Shown: positions 14,242 through 25,026 of the stretch, in pieces
Layout of the letters: each line of letters begins with the position of its first letter
How positions within the stretch are numbered: position 1 is the stretch's first letter
NCBI GenBank assembly: GCA_013400115.1
Contig: VXBP01004374.1
Span: 1-64,000 of the forward strand
DNA: 64,000 bases
Source: Rhinopomastus cyanomelas
Taxonomy: Eukaryota > Chordata > Aves > Bucerotiformes > Rhinopomastidae
Direction: 5' to 3'
Made by a program: the position numbers and the translations under genes
The notes under the pieces: model-generated
The model's database searches: none
Seen by the model: only the letters and a program-made list of their open reading frames with translations
What the model was told of the DNA's origin: nothing

Positions 14242-14740
14242 ACTTAAAGTAATGGCCAAGTCACAAAGACCTTGGACTACTGGTCATCACAGGCAGCTGT
14301 AGAGTTTACCTGCAGGATGGGTACATTAGAGTAATACAAGATCCCACTTTTCTCCAAGGACAGCATTATAGGTTTGGGGGAAGCTCAGATACGTGTCTTT
14401 TCCTCCTCTTCAAGTTACATCTCTTGACAGCTGAGACAGACTATGTGCTGGTCCTCACAGCCTGAACACCCAAAGTGACCTTTACCACCCAGATGAAACC
14501 ATCAACAACCTGGTACATGCAGTGCGTATTCATGGGACCATCAGCCACTGTGACTTCCTTGCACTTACCACACAGATACATAGTCAAAGAAACTTGTATC
14601 AGAGGTTGGCTCTCAGAGAACTTCCGTTCCCCTGCCATAAGGTTAAATACTGTCCACGGGTTAGCGCAAAGCGTGTTGCTGCCAGAAAGCTAAGTCATGT
14701 GGATGCAGACAGAGGGATCAGCAGCCTGTTTTGTACAGTT

Positions 14741-14807
14741 GGGTTAATGGTTGGACTCAATGAACTTAGAGGTCTTCTCTAACCTAAATTATTCTGTTAC
14801 TCTGTTC
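14741..14807 (+). mobile_element. CR1 LINE 3' end fragment
   Basis: The motif ttggactcaatgaacttaga, then ggtcttctctaacctaaat and attctgttactctgttc is a short CR1 3' terminus with two octamer-like units. Only the last ~65 bases are preserved. Confidence 0.75.
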
Positions 14808-14861
14808 AGGATTATTGCCAATATTTTATTACTTCCTAGAAAATCTTCCACAATTGAGATT

Positions 14862-15033
14862 GGTCAGGCACTGAAACAGGCAGCCTAGGGAGGTGGTGGA
14901 GTCACCATTCCTGGAGGTGTTTAAAAAATGAGTAGATAGAGCACTTGAGGCCACGGTCTAGCGGTTAGGGAAATGTTTGGATGAAGGCTGGACTTGATGA
15001 TCCTGGAGGTTTCCAGCCATAATGATTCTATTA
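14862..15033 (+). mobile_element. CR1 LINE 3' end fragment
   Basis: Recognisable in order: aaacaggcagcctagggagg, tggtggagtcaccattcctg, gaggtgttta, ctggacttgatgatcctgga and aatgattctatt. It lies 55 bp after the 14741-14807 copy in the same orientation; the two differ in sequence and are probably separate insertions. Confidence 0.9.
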
Positions 15034-15403
15034 CAAAAACTGGGGGATGGGGGAAGAGCCCTGAAGGACATAAACCTTTACACATTATACCAATCATGTG
15101 TGTTGGAAACTTTAAAAAAATTAATTAAAATATCTGAGCAAATATATGAGCAAGAAATAGAAGTCATTTTAGGAATCTTTTATAATAGCTTCATAACAAA
15201 TGTTCTAAGTGATCCCTCTAAACTTCAGTTAACTCTTCCTCTTACTGTTTGCTAGAAACCTTCTTGTCAGCTGTCTCCATTATGGCAGTTTACTAAGACA
15301 GAAAAGCAACACTGATACTGAAACCTAAAGCAAATCTTGCAGAAAGGAAGAGGTAAAGATATACCTCAGCCACTGTACTGGCTTGTTAACATCTATTATC
15401 TTC

Positions 15404-15610
15404 AAAACCATGAGGGCACCAAGGCACTGGAACAAGGTGCCCAGGGTGATTGCGGCAGCTCCATCCCTGGAAGTGTTCAAAGTGTTCATCCTAGGTTGGA
15501 CGGGGCTCTGGGCAACCTGGTCTGGTAAGAGGTGTCCCTGTCCGTGACAAGGGGTTGGAACCAGATGATCTCTCAGCTCCCTTCCAACCCAAACCATTCT
15601 ATGGTTCTGC
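15404..15610 (+). mobile_element. CR1 LINE 3' end fragment
   Basis: This contains the CR1 landmarks ggcactggaacaaggtgccc, gctccatccctggaagtgtt, gggcaacctggtctggtaag, ccagatgatctctcagctcc and cttccaacccaaaccattct, ending in a single octamer-like unit. Same orientation and type as the copy at 46232-46495. Confidence 0.92.
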
Positions 15611-17605
15611 AAAAGCCAAGAAAGTCAATAAACTGCGCTATCAAAAGTGAATTCATAATCTCCAGGCTGGTAGTGTCTTTGCAATAATTCTGCCTCCAGA
15701 AAGTCAGATGATAACAGCCTCCACATCTTAAGTGACTACTTAGCAGCAACAAACAGCCATTATTAACAAAAAGATAAAAAGAGAGAGGAGGGCATAACAT
15801 GGTGCCTAGGTCTTCTGCCTCACCCAGGCAGCTGCATTCAGCTGTCTGCAAAAGCCCTAAGCAGGACAGAGGCACATGAGTTAAATGTTCATCTCCAACA
15901 GAAAATGCATATGAGTTCATTCAAACACAGAAACACAAATACATAAAGGAATGGCCTTGCATGGTTTTAGGTATTTCAGGCACCCCACAGAATAGATTTA
16001 GAGTTGTACCAGCTGGGAACCCACTGCATCGATGTATTAGTTTTGGAATTGCAAAAAGCCTCAGGATTCAGATGAACTCTTCTGGTGGGTACCACCAATC
16101 CAACCATGCACCTACCCTTGGCTACCAGAGCCATCCAGCACCCCTGCCGCTCTTATCTCCTTCATCACCTCTGGAACCGTCAATCCTGGCTGCTCATGTT
16201 CAGAGAACAAAACAATGCATGTGTCAAAGAGTCTCCAAGACTGTGGGCACTGCCTGCAAACCCTGCTCCAAGCACACCCGCACATAGACACTGTGACACA
16301 ACTGCAGTATTTAAAGGATTTTGCTTTGCAAAAGGTTTGATTGTCTTTGAACTGCTGTCACAGACAATTAAATGAGATGGACATGGATCACACAGGGGTC
16401 CTGCCAGATGTTGACACCAGCACTCACCTTTCAGGGCACAGTCAAAGAAACAGGAACTAGGAAACCTCACTGCACAGGTCCTCTCACTCCGCTGACCCTC
16501 ACCAAATTTTATTTTCATTTGTGATGAGGCTTAGGGCTGAGAGGGTATCAAAGCTCCCCTCGAACTGGAGATCCCTCACAGCTGTGCTCCATCCAAACAG
16601 GTGGTGAAGGCTGAGTCTGCCTCTGCTCAAGTTTAAACTAATTAATATTTGCTCTCAGAACCTTGATATCAGATAATAAAATTTATAGGCATCAGGAGGA
16701 GTGCGAAACAATAAAAATGGAGATGACTTAACTTCCAGACAGCCTTGAATTTTGTGAAGGACTATTAAGTTGCTTATTTACCTTAAAAATCCACCTACCT
16801 GCATCATTTTCTGGATGCAATACAATTTTTTTCTGTGCCAGTGAACTAGATTCCTGTTTGGATTTCAATGGTTTCTGAAACTGCACACTGAAGTGTCTCA
16901 ATTTTCTTCAGTACTCTGTGGCTTCAGTTTTTTTATATTGTACAGTACAACATAAACTGTTATTTTTAAAACTCTTTCTTGCCCTGCCAGTCTGCAAGTT
17001 CGTTCTGCCATAGAGTTTTCCAACCACTCTAAGTGCTCTGATCTTGCAACTGCGGCCACAAGGAGCTGGGTGACACTGTTCTAGGAGCTGCGTGTTTTCA
17101 GGTGACATTTCAGCTACAAACGCTTCTCTAGTGAGCAGACACATCAATTTTGGACTTCCCAGCCTCCCTTCCCCAGGCAGGGCAGGCTCCCAACCTTCCT
17201 TCCAAACCTGTCTGCACACTGTGGTGCCGCCAAGCTGCTGCATCAGCCCCACATTATATTTTTTGACAAAGTTAAGCTCTGTGCTTCATTTCTCACAAAC
17301 ACAGTTTGACTGTAGACAGCAGTCGACAAGTAAATCTACCCTTTTCCATGGCAAACAGCCCAACTTTAATATTTTTACTGGCTTACAGCTGGGTAAATTA
17401 AGCCCCAGATTTTTATTTATTTATTTTTTAATATCGTGCAACTGAAAATGAACAGCTACTTCACTACGACTGCCAAGGACAACCTTAAAAACACTAATGT
17501 GATCCAGTCCAGCTCTCAATAGATCTATAAAGGCTACAGAATAAAAAATTTCAGTTTATTCACCCAAACAAAATGTTGGTTGGGCAGGAAGTCTAATATT
17601 TTGCT

Positions 17606-17621
17606 AAAAAAAAAAAAAAAA
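17606..17621. repeat. A16 homopolymer
   Basis: Sixteen A about 100 bp downstream (in MNAT1 sense) of the exon at 17727-17848, reading as T16 in the transcript. It lies past the donor site, so it is not the acceptor tract of that exon. Confidence 0.85.
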
Positions 17622-17726
17622 CTAGAAGAGAAAAAGGAAAAACCCTGCATGCTGGCAGAGTGAAGATGGTAACAGTCCCAGCTATAATGCCATGAAATGG
17701 GAATTAAAACTTACTGTGTTACTTAC

Positions 17727-17848
17727 CCCAGTCTTCCCAGCATTTCAAGCTCCGGAACTTGTGGTCCATGTGTCTCCACTTGCAGAGGCTGATACTCATA
17801 CAGAGTTTCTTCTAGCGTTTGCACGGGAGCCAGTGAAATATGCTGACC
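17727..17848 (-). CDS. MNAT1: MNAT1 coding exon (probably exon 7), residues ~230-270
   Basis: This 122-bp exon encodes 40 codons plus two bases of a split Gly: GQHISLAPVQTLEETLYEYQ, then a stretch ending PELEMLGRLG. It is the first part of the C-terminal domain of MAT1, which in the family binds CDK7 and cyclin H and stimulates the kinase. The minus-strand acceptor is preceded by a strong pyrimidine tract (cttttttcccag) and the donor is a consensus gtaagt. The exon starts in phase 0 and ends in phase 2. I count about seven differences from human MAT1, mostly at the surface-like IHK/VQT segment. The last exon, which should start by completing Gly and then encode a YLNHVRAAS-like sequence to the stop, was not found between 1 and 17726 and should lie to the left of the window. 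Confidence 0.97.
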
Positions 17849-20292
17849 CTGGGAAAAAAGAAAGTAAAACGGTAAGAAAATGTCTATATACCAGGGTCAA
17901 GGGGGTTTTTTTACTTTACTTAAATGCAATGCAAGAACATGTTTAGACCATTAGCCTGGTCTGGATTCAGACTATCCCATTAAGAACATACAATCTGCTA
18001 TATCACTAATATCTTCATGATTTAATTCTTTTGCCAGGATCTACAGATTAGAAGTAATTTTTCATTAGCTGCAACTGTTTGGACAAGGTAGGAGGAAAGG
18101 AATAAGCTTTACCGAAGGCAGTTTTACCACCAGAGAGAGTAGCTGCTTCCAGTGTAACTAGTGAAATTATTAATAGGCAAAAATCTTGTTTATCAGAAGT
18201 AGTATCAAATAAATGTCTCGAAGCAGTCCTATTTGATTCTGCAATCAATGATTTCCTGTAAGCCCTAATTAGAAAGAGAAGCTGCTTTCATTCCTCTCTG
18301 CTGGCTTTCTAAGCTCCCATATATAAATGGCTCTCAAGATAGACTTTTATAGTCCAATACAGTTAATTCATTCAGCAAATTCCCATTTCATAACTAAAAA
18401 TACAGCAACATACAAACGTTAAACTTTCAGTCCAGATGGTATTTTTGCAGGCCCTTCAGACCACTGAGAAACAGCCAGACATTTCTCCCCTGCCCCCAAG
18501 TGCCTATCCCTATGAGCTCTCACAAAACAGGAGACTTGTGGCTGAAGAGGAGGGGTCAGGAGGATATGAGATAGAGCCAAAGTTAACAGATGTTGCTGCA
18601 TGACATTCTACACTGATTTGCTGATCTTTCACACAGTTTCAATTTTCTACTGTACTCATGGTGTTCACAAAAATTAGCAGCAGCAGCAAAAAGACAGAGA
18701 GCTTCCCCTGCAGAAACTGAGCTTCACAACACAGGAATTTAGGAGTGGTAATATTGTTCTTGTAGACATTTTGTCTGCAGCTGGAGATTGGAAGCTTTCC
18801 ATGGTGTAATGTCAAATATAACACCAGCTCCCGTTGGTGATCGCTGTGTTTCCCTGGGGCTGCCCTATAAGCATCTACTCCCTCAAGCAGATAGTAAAGG
18901 CTCCTCACATGGGACACTGGGTTAAAACTAACAACAGAGAAAGAAGAAAAAAAGTCCTTAGACGGGGAAAGCCGTTAATTAAATTTGGTTTTGAGGACAG
19001 TGACCTTTCTGAATTTGGACCGTGGATATTTCTGTTTGGAGCGCTGCAGAAAATAACTCAGAAAACTGACCTAAGTCCTTGAGAAGCACTATCGTGGATC
19101 TCAGCTAATCTCTATGGAAATGGCAGCTCAAGTTTTCCACTGAAATGGTTCTGTGTGTGTGATGAGGCCAGATAGTTCTGGCCTTTTTCTGCACTTCCCA
19201 GGAACCTGGAGGAGCTGCTGCTAACACTGGTACAGTGACGATCTCCTGAAAGTGTAACATGGTAAAGAAAGTTCTTAAGTCAGCCATGAGTCACTCCAAC
19301 TTCCACAGTCTGGCCACTGTTATTTCTTTCTAGGCCACAAACTATTGCTGCAATATTAAAGGCAGGCCAGCAAGTACACATTGCAAAGAAGCAGGAAAAG
19401 TTAAGAAATCAGCTCTGATGCTACTTCATTATATTTTAAGATGCAAATTTAAATTATATTGCAAGAAGCTGTCAACTTAGAAACCATCCTAATTCATTAA
19501 AATACTAGGTTTATGAATTACACCGATGTGGGCACTGTAGGAGATTCATGTTGAAATAAGATTTATAGCTTTAAAGCTTTAACAGCACTTGTGTCTCTAA
19601 CCAAACTGAAGGGAAAGCCATCCCAACACTTTATGTGTGTACAGCCTCACCTGATGAGTGACAAGTCTCAGCTTTTCCAGATCCAGAGCAACATCGTTTC
19701 AGCCATAGAAAAGAAAATTCCGTTTCAAGCAAAGATCAAAACCATGATAAATATTTAGGGAAATTACTTGTGTGTGGAAAAAGCGAGCAGCTCAGATTGC
19801 AGGAACCACATCTCTGGAGGGCATCACAAGAACAGCTGCTCCCTGTTACTGGAGTTGCCACTAGTGCATTCCTAACACTTTTTTTAATAAGAGTGACTTC
19901 TGCTGATGTTAGCCAAGAGAAATGGGAAGGCTCCCAGCAAACAGACTGGGCTCATCATAAACCGATTTCCCCACCACCATTTATGCTGCTCCAGATGCCC
20001 ACCTCTGCCTGGGGACTCCTGGGAGGATAGAATGAAAATGTTTCCTTCATCCTCCTCTTTTTGTGGGGTTTCCAAGATGCCAGAGGTTGGAGTGGGGGGA
20101 TCACAATAGTAGTTTACTCTCAGACAGTCGATCGGTACCTGCAGGGAGCGGTGACTAACAGTGGGGAGGCTAACTGGTCAGTGCACCAGCTGCATGACAG
20201 AAACTGATGTGCACATCATGGGAAGCCACTGAGCCATGCCAGGACTCTTCTGTGAAGAGCAGTATTGCCAAAACAATGTGCTATCATGGCCC

Positions 20293-20357
20293 AAAGAGCA
20301 GATTCAGAACATAGAATCATAGAATCATAGAATCATTAAAGAGCAGATTCAGAACAT
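20293..20357 (-). mobile_element. Tail-only CR1-like insertion in a 20-bp duplication
   Basis: The 20-mer aaagagcagattcagaacat occurs at 20293-20312 and again at 20338-20357 with no mismatch. The 25 bases between are three copies of AGAATCAT plus T, which on the minus strand is the CR1 3' octamer tail. The simplest reading is a CR1 insertion truncated so severely that only the tail was copied, flanked by its target duplication. Alternatives are a templated repair insertion or a local duplication that captured octamer sequence. Confidence 0.7.
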
Positions 20358-23300
20358 CAGAAGAGAAGCAGTATATAGAAACTGTCCATCCTTGAGCTGC
20401 TCTGCCGTCATGTCCAGTACAGGCCAGGACACTTTAGTTCCTATATGAAGCTCAAGGACAGACAGTTCAGCCAAAGCACCTTCTTTTGAAAGGTTTCCAG
20501 TATAGACCTAAAGATTTCAAATCATGAGGATCCAGGTACATCCTTTAGGTAAGTTGTTCAAATAATTAATTATCATCACCATTAAATATTGTCAGCTTGT
20601 TTCTGGTTCATCAAGATCCGTTTCAAAGCACTGGCTCTCTCTTATGTCTTTGTCACCTATATACTGGGCCAAGGTGCAAATGTCATGAACCAGTACGTAT
20701 AGTTGTACAGTGGAATGAGTGTAGTGGTTTCCTCAAGGAGATTGTGCAGCTGTACGACAGCTCATTTGTTTTTGTTCCCCAAAAATCACAGCTTTAGCTG
20801 ATGGGCTTTGGCAGCACAGATCCCATTCCACTTAGCAATGGGGAAAGAAATAAAACAAAAAACCAATGATGAGCTGTTGTTCCTGCCCTATAGTTGTCTG
20901 GCCTTTAGGTGAAGGCTTTTTCCTATAAAGTGAATTTTAATCTGCCCTGAGTTGGGAAACAGTTGGATGGAAGCATAAGCGTTGCAATATACATTCCCAC
21001 CTGAAAGGGGCTGGAGCCTGGTCAAGCCGGCAACCACAGCAGCTCTGTAGATGTTTTGGATAAGAACAGGCTGTAGCTGCACTGCCAAATACTTGCAATA
21101 CAACCCAGCAGCGTGGCCACACAGGTTCCCAACCCCACGGGCTTCCAACTCATTCAGCCCCACACAGACCACACTGCAGTCACAACACTGGGTATAGCAC
21201 AGACTGGGATGGAAACCAGTAAGAAGTCACCACTGAAAAGGTTTTGCCTTTCCTGTTCTCACTGATGCTGTGATAAGGTACCTTTACACAACACCAAAGT
21301 TAAGACTCGATCTCACCAGTACTACCACCTCCATTAAAAGCTACATGACTGGCAGCATCTCACTTTTGTGTCCCAAGTGGTTCCTAGCCACTTCGTAAAA
21401 CACTGGTATAAAAGGGAATCTGTTGGGTAACTTCAGAGACATCACAGAGACGCTAACCGTTACACAGCACTTTGACAGACCCAGAGACCATTTCATATCT
21501 GTAAGATTTTTAAATTTCCTGTACTACACCTAGACAGCCAACCTTACCTCTTCCCAGCATTAGGAGGCACTTATCAGCAAGCTGAAGCCAAACTGAAAGC
21601 AGGACCTGCTGTTGCATTGCTTTCTCCTGACAAATCTACAATCCTGAAGTTGTGGTCATGGGTATTTCTAATTCCTCTTGGATGTCGTAATGTTTGTGTA
21701 AAAGAAGCTGACAGTATCCAAACAAAGATAGAAAAGGCTTCCAAGAACACAGACAACAGATTTTCCTGTCTTCTTTCCCTCCCAACCCTATCTTCATGGC
21801 ATAGAAGTTTTTTTTCTCTGGATTTATTTTAGGCACCCTTAGTTGTCTGTTACAGATTGGAACGTATGGAACCACAAAACACACTGCACACTGCTAATTA
21901 GAAGAAAGGTATTTGCTTATCCTTGCAACTTTGTTTATGTAAAAGACTGCACAACAATGGATTTGAGAATGACTGACTTTCCATTCATGCACTGTACAGT
22001 TTTAAATATAAGAAATAGAGGATTAAATTGGTAGAGACTCTAATAATGTCTTAGCATTACAAATAAAACTCACTAGCTGATTTACTTTTCACTGTTCTAG
22101 ATATAATCTCTCTCCATTTAAATAGTAAGAAACACAAGCAGCAGCCAATTTTGTTTCAGCCTGACACAAGATGGCTTTAAGGAAGAAAAAGTACCCATAA
22201 ATTCTGCACAGAGAAGACGTCCTTGCAGTGACATGAAGCTTATTTGAAACAAAAACCCAATGCCCTTTTAGGAAAAGTCACAGCTAACAGAGCATCAAAA
22301 TTCTAGAGCACCCTTCGCATGGGGGTTTGGGAAGTGATACTGGGCAAACACCTGGTGTAACAGTATTTGCCTGCTGGCAGAAAGAGTCCAGAGATGTCAG
22401 CCCAAGGTGCAGCATTCACACTTCTTCCCATCCTACTGTCTCTCCCTTTCCAAGTCTTCAAAATTACTTTGTCTTCCTTCACCTCTTTCCCTCAGCAGCA
22501 AAAAGAAATAACAACTGACAATCATCTCTGAAACCTTTTAAGTGCCAAGGAGGAGGAGAAATGAGACTAGGTAGGGGAAAGAGGAGGAATAGCTATGTCA
22601 CAAAAACATCCCCAGGCAAGAGACAGAAGCCAGCGACTGGGGTCACTTGCCCAGACAAAGCAGGTTTCTGTACTAGAAGCGGATGGAGTAGATGATGTAG
22701 CCAATCCTTTTGCTTTTTAAATTTCTTTCAGCTTAGAAATGTAGTGAGGTCTGTTATCAGCACCAGAACACAGGCCAAGTCAGAGGAGAGAAACAGTTAT
22801 ACTTCCTTGCCATTAAGTCCGTTTGGAGCAAAATTATTTTCACTTAACTCTTTCTCCAGCCTGTCAAAAAGAAACTGATTGCTGGGGGATCTTCTGGGCA
22901 ATGCACTGCTAAAACACGTCCCAAGCACCACCTGCATTGACAGAAAGGCTAACAAAAAGCCTTTTTTATATGCCATCATCAGAGTGTGTCAATAGCTGAA
23001 CACTCTCAAGTGAATGTTAAAGCAAAACTACAAATTCCTTAGATTTTTCTGTATGAGAAGTCTTAGGAAACTGTTTTACTGTTAAATTCACAACAGAATT
23101 CAGGGATTTGAAACTTTTTATGGTGAACAGAATTTCTCATACAGCAATATTAATGCAAATATCTTCATTGATGTGGCCTGAGCCAAAAGCTGGGCTGGTT
23201 TTATTGGGTTTTTTTCCCTCCAGTTTCCATCCTCCCAATTCATTATTGACAAAGACATGTCAGCAATGCTAATGTGGCTTTCTGAATCCGATTAACTACT

Positions 23301-23780
23301 TACTTTGACTACAGTAATACTCAGTAAAAAGAGAATGAAACTGATAGATTTAGAGGGGTCAGTTAATATTATTTTAACCTTTACCCTCCCTGACTTCCAC
23401 AGCTTTTTAAAATAAACACAAAGAATGTCAAACTCAAATGCATAATTCACTCCGTAGCCTAAAATTCCTATACCAGTCAGGCTCTTTCAAAGACCTAGAT
23501 GTCTGAAACCAGCTCTTCTGTTCTTGAAAACCAACAAGAAACCTGATTTCTGTACTCAGTTATGAAAAATTCTACAGGGGTAGTACAGTAGCAACACACA
23601 AAGAGCTAATGATCTCACAGAAACAAACTGAATCAATGCAACTTTTCCTGTTGATCTAAAAACCAGAATCTGAACACCATGGCTGGACAAGAGGTACAAG
23701 ATCATCAGACCCTTCCCTGCTCTCTGGCATGGATGATTTCAGATGCTTAGTAACAACTGGATTAAATTTAGACTTTTTAT

Positions 23781-23791
23781 CCCCCCCCCCC
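23781..23791. repeat. C11 homopolymer
   Basis: Eleven C in a row after gactttttat. No function is implied. Confidence 0.85.
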
Positions 23792-24948
23792 TCCAAAGTA
23801 ACTTAATTTCATTTGTGGATGTCAAAGCAGCTCTAAAAGACATGCTTTCTTGAGGAAAGGCAGAAACAAAGCAAGAGACCCACAGCCCCAAGCAAGCTTT
23901 TAAGAGCAATGGTTATGTATATGGGATTTGTTACACAGACAGGTATGGAGCAACACAGGCTGAATCACACCATCAGTTCTACTTGCCTCCAAATTTTTCC
24001 TTTATAACTTTCTGACACAAGTAATTACCGTACCAGACTTACTTATAAGCTCCTGCCATAAAGCCTCATTTCTCTAATCTCCCAGAAGAAAGCCCATGTC
24101 CATCTAACAAGATGAAATACAATTCTTCTGGGTCAGCGCCAGTACTAGGATTTAGTGACTGCTCTCTTCACAGAAAAGCCGGGTGCCCTTTCTCCACATC
24201 AATGGATCACTGCGGCTGTCTGGTGCTGTCTTCTCCTGTCCTCTCCAGTGCTGGCTGCTGGAGCCCAGTCAGGATTCAGAGGATAGTCTGGATGTTTGTG
24301 GCAACGAGTCACTCGCTTGTTTTCAGCGGAGACTCCAGAGTTCTGGCAGGAACTGCCAAGCTTTCCTCAAAATCTCGCACACTGTTCAAAGGACAGCCCA
24401 GTATACAGGACAACATCATTTTAGGAGAAAGAACCAAGAATTAAAGCACCACAGCATTTTCATGTAACTAATCAGCCCACGGACACCCTCTCGGTTTTCA
24501 GTGTCTCAATCCTGCTCCCAACTCAGTCCCAGCTCCTAAGCTCTTGCTGCCTCCTGTGCAATCCTCTGTGCTGCACAGGGACCTTCAACTGCTTACACAC
24601 TCCTTTTGCTCTGGTTCCCAGGACCTCTACCCCGCACACAGTATCTGTTTGGTCACTTTCAGCTAGACTGAGGAGCCGTGCCTTGAACTGCTTTGCTGGG
24701 TAATATTGGGACACCCCGGAAGCGCCGACTACATTTCCAAACCTTGTTATTAGCTCACATATTCTTTTTCCTACTGTGGTTTTCACAGGGCTTAACACAG
24801 CCCTTCTCAGGGCACAACCACAGGTTCTTCACATTCTTCATAGACAACAGTTCATTGCAGGTGACTCAAAGACAGTATCCTGTTCAATTTGTTATGCCAC
24901 TTCTCAATGTGCATCAAGCAGAATTAAGCAAACTTTAGTTGCATCACT

Positions 24949-25026
24949 ATCACAGAATCACACAGATTGTTAGGGCTTGGAACGGACCTCAAAAGATCAT
25001 CTAGTCTAACCCCCCTGTAGGACTTT
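24949..25026 (-). mobile_element. CR1 LINE 3' end fragment
   Basis: Plus-strand text reads tcacagaatcacacagattg, then cttggaacggacctcaaaag and atcatctagtctaacccccc, the complement of a CR1 terminus. Only the last ~75 bases remain. Confidence 0.85.

Larger units (their letters stand above)
1..17726 (-). other. MNAT1: MNAT1 intron downstream of the residue 230-270 exon (partial)
   Basis: This is the 5' part of the phase-2 intron that should lead to the last coding exon; it starts with a consensus gtaagt at 17721-17726 and runs off the left edge. It contains a CR1 ORF1 relic (1-465), a possible minus-strand peptide-coding relic next to a T15 tract (1637-1810), a hAT element (13998-14241) and plus-strand CR1 3' ends at 12.9-15.6 kb. 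Between about 2 and 12.9 kb I see only a (CA)n run, a T14 run and unassigned AT-rich sequence. That it is transcribed as MNAT1 intron rests on the gene continuing leftwards, which the missing last exon implies. Confidence 0.75.

Noticed and set aside
14679..14710. Candidate for the end of the last MNAT1 exon (ctgccagaaagcta resembles the complement of a WQ-x-S end)
   Set aside because: The minus-strand translation around it does not give the expected YLNHVRAAS or SLACHRAL residues, and no acceptor fits.
16180..17445. Group of 96-117-codon open frames on both strands
   Set aside because: Overlapping frames on both strands with no domain and no conservation evidence; typical of a locally less AT-rich intron stretch.
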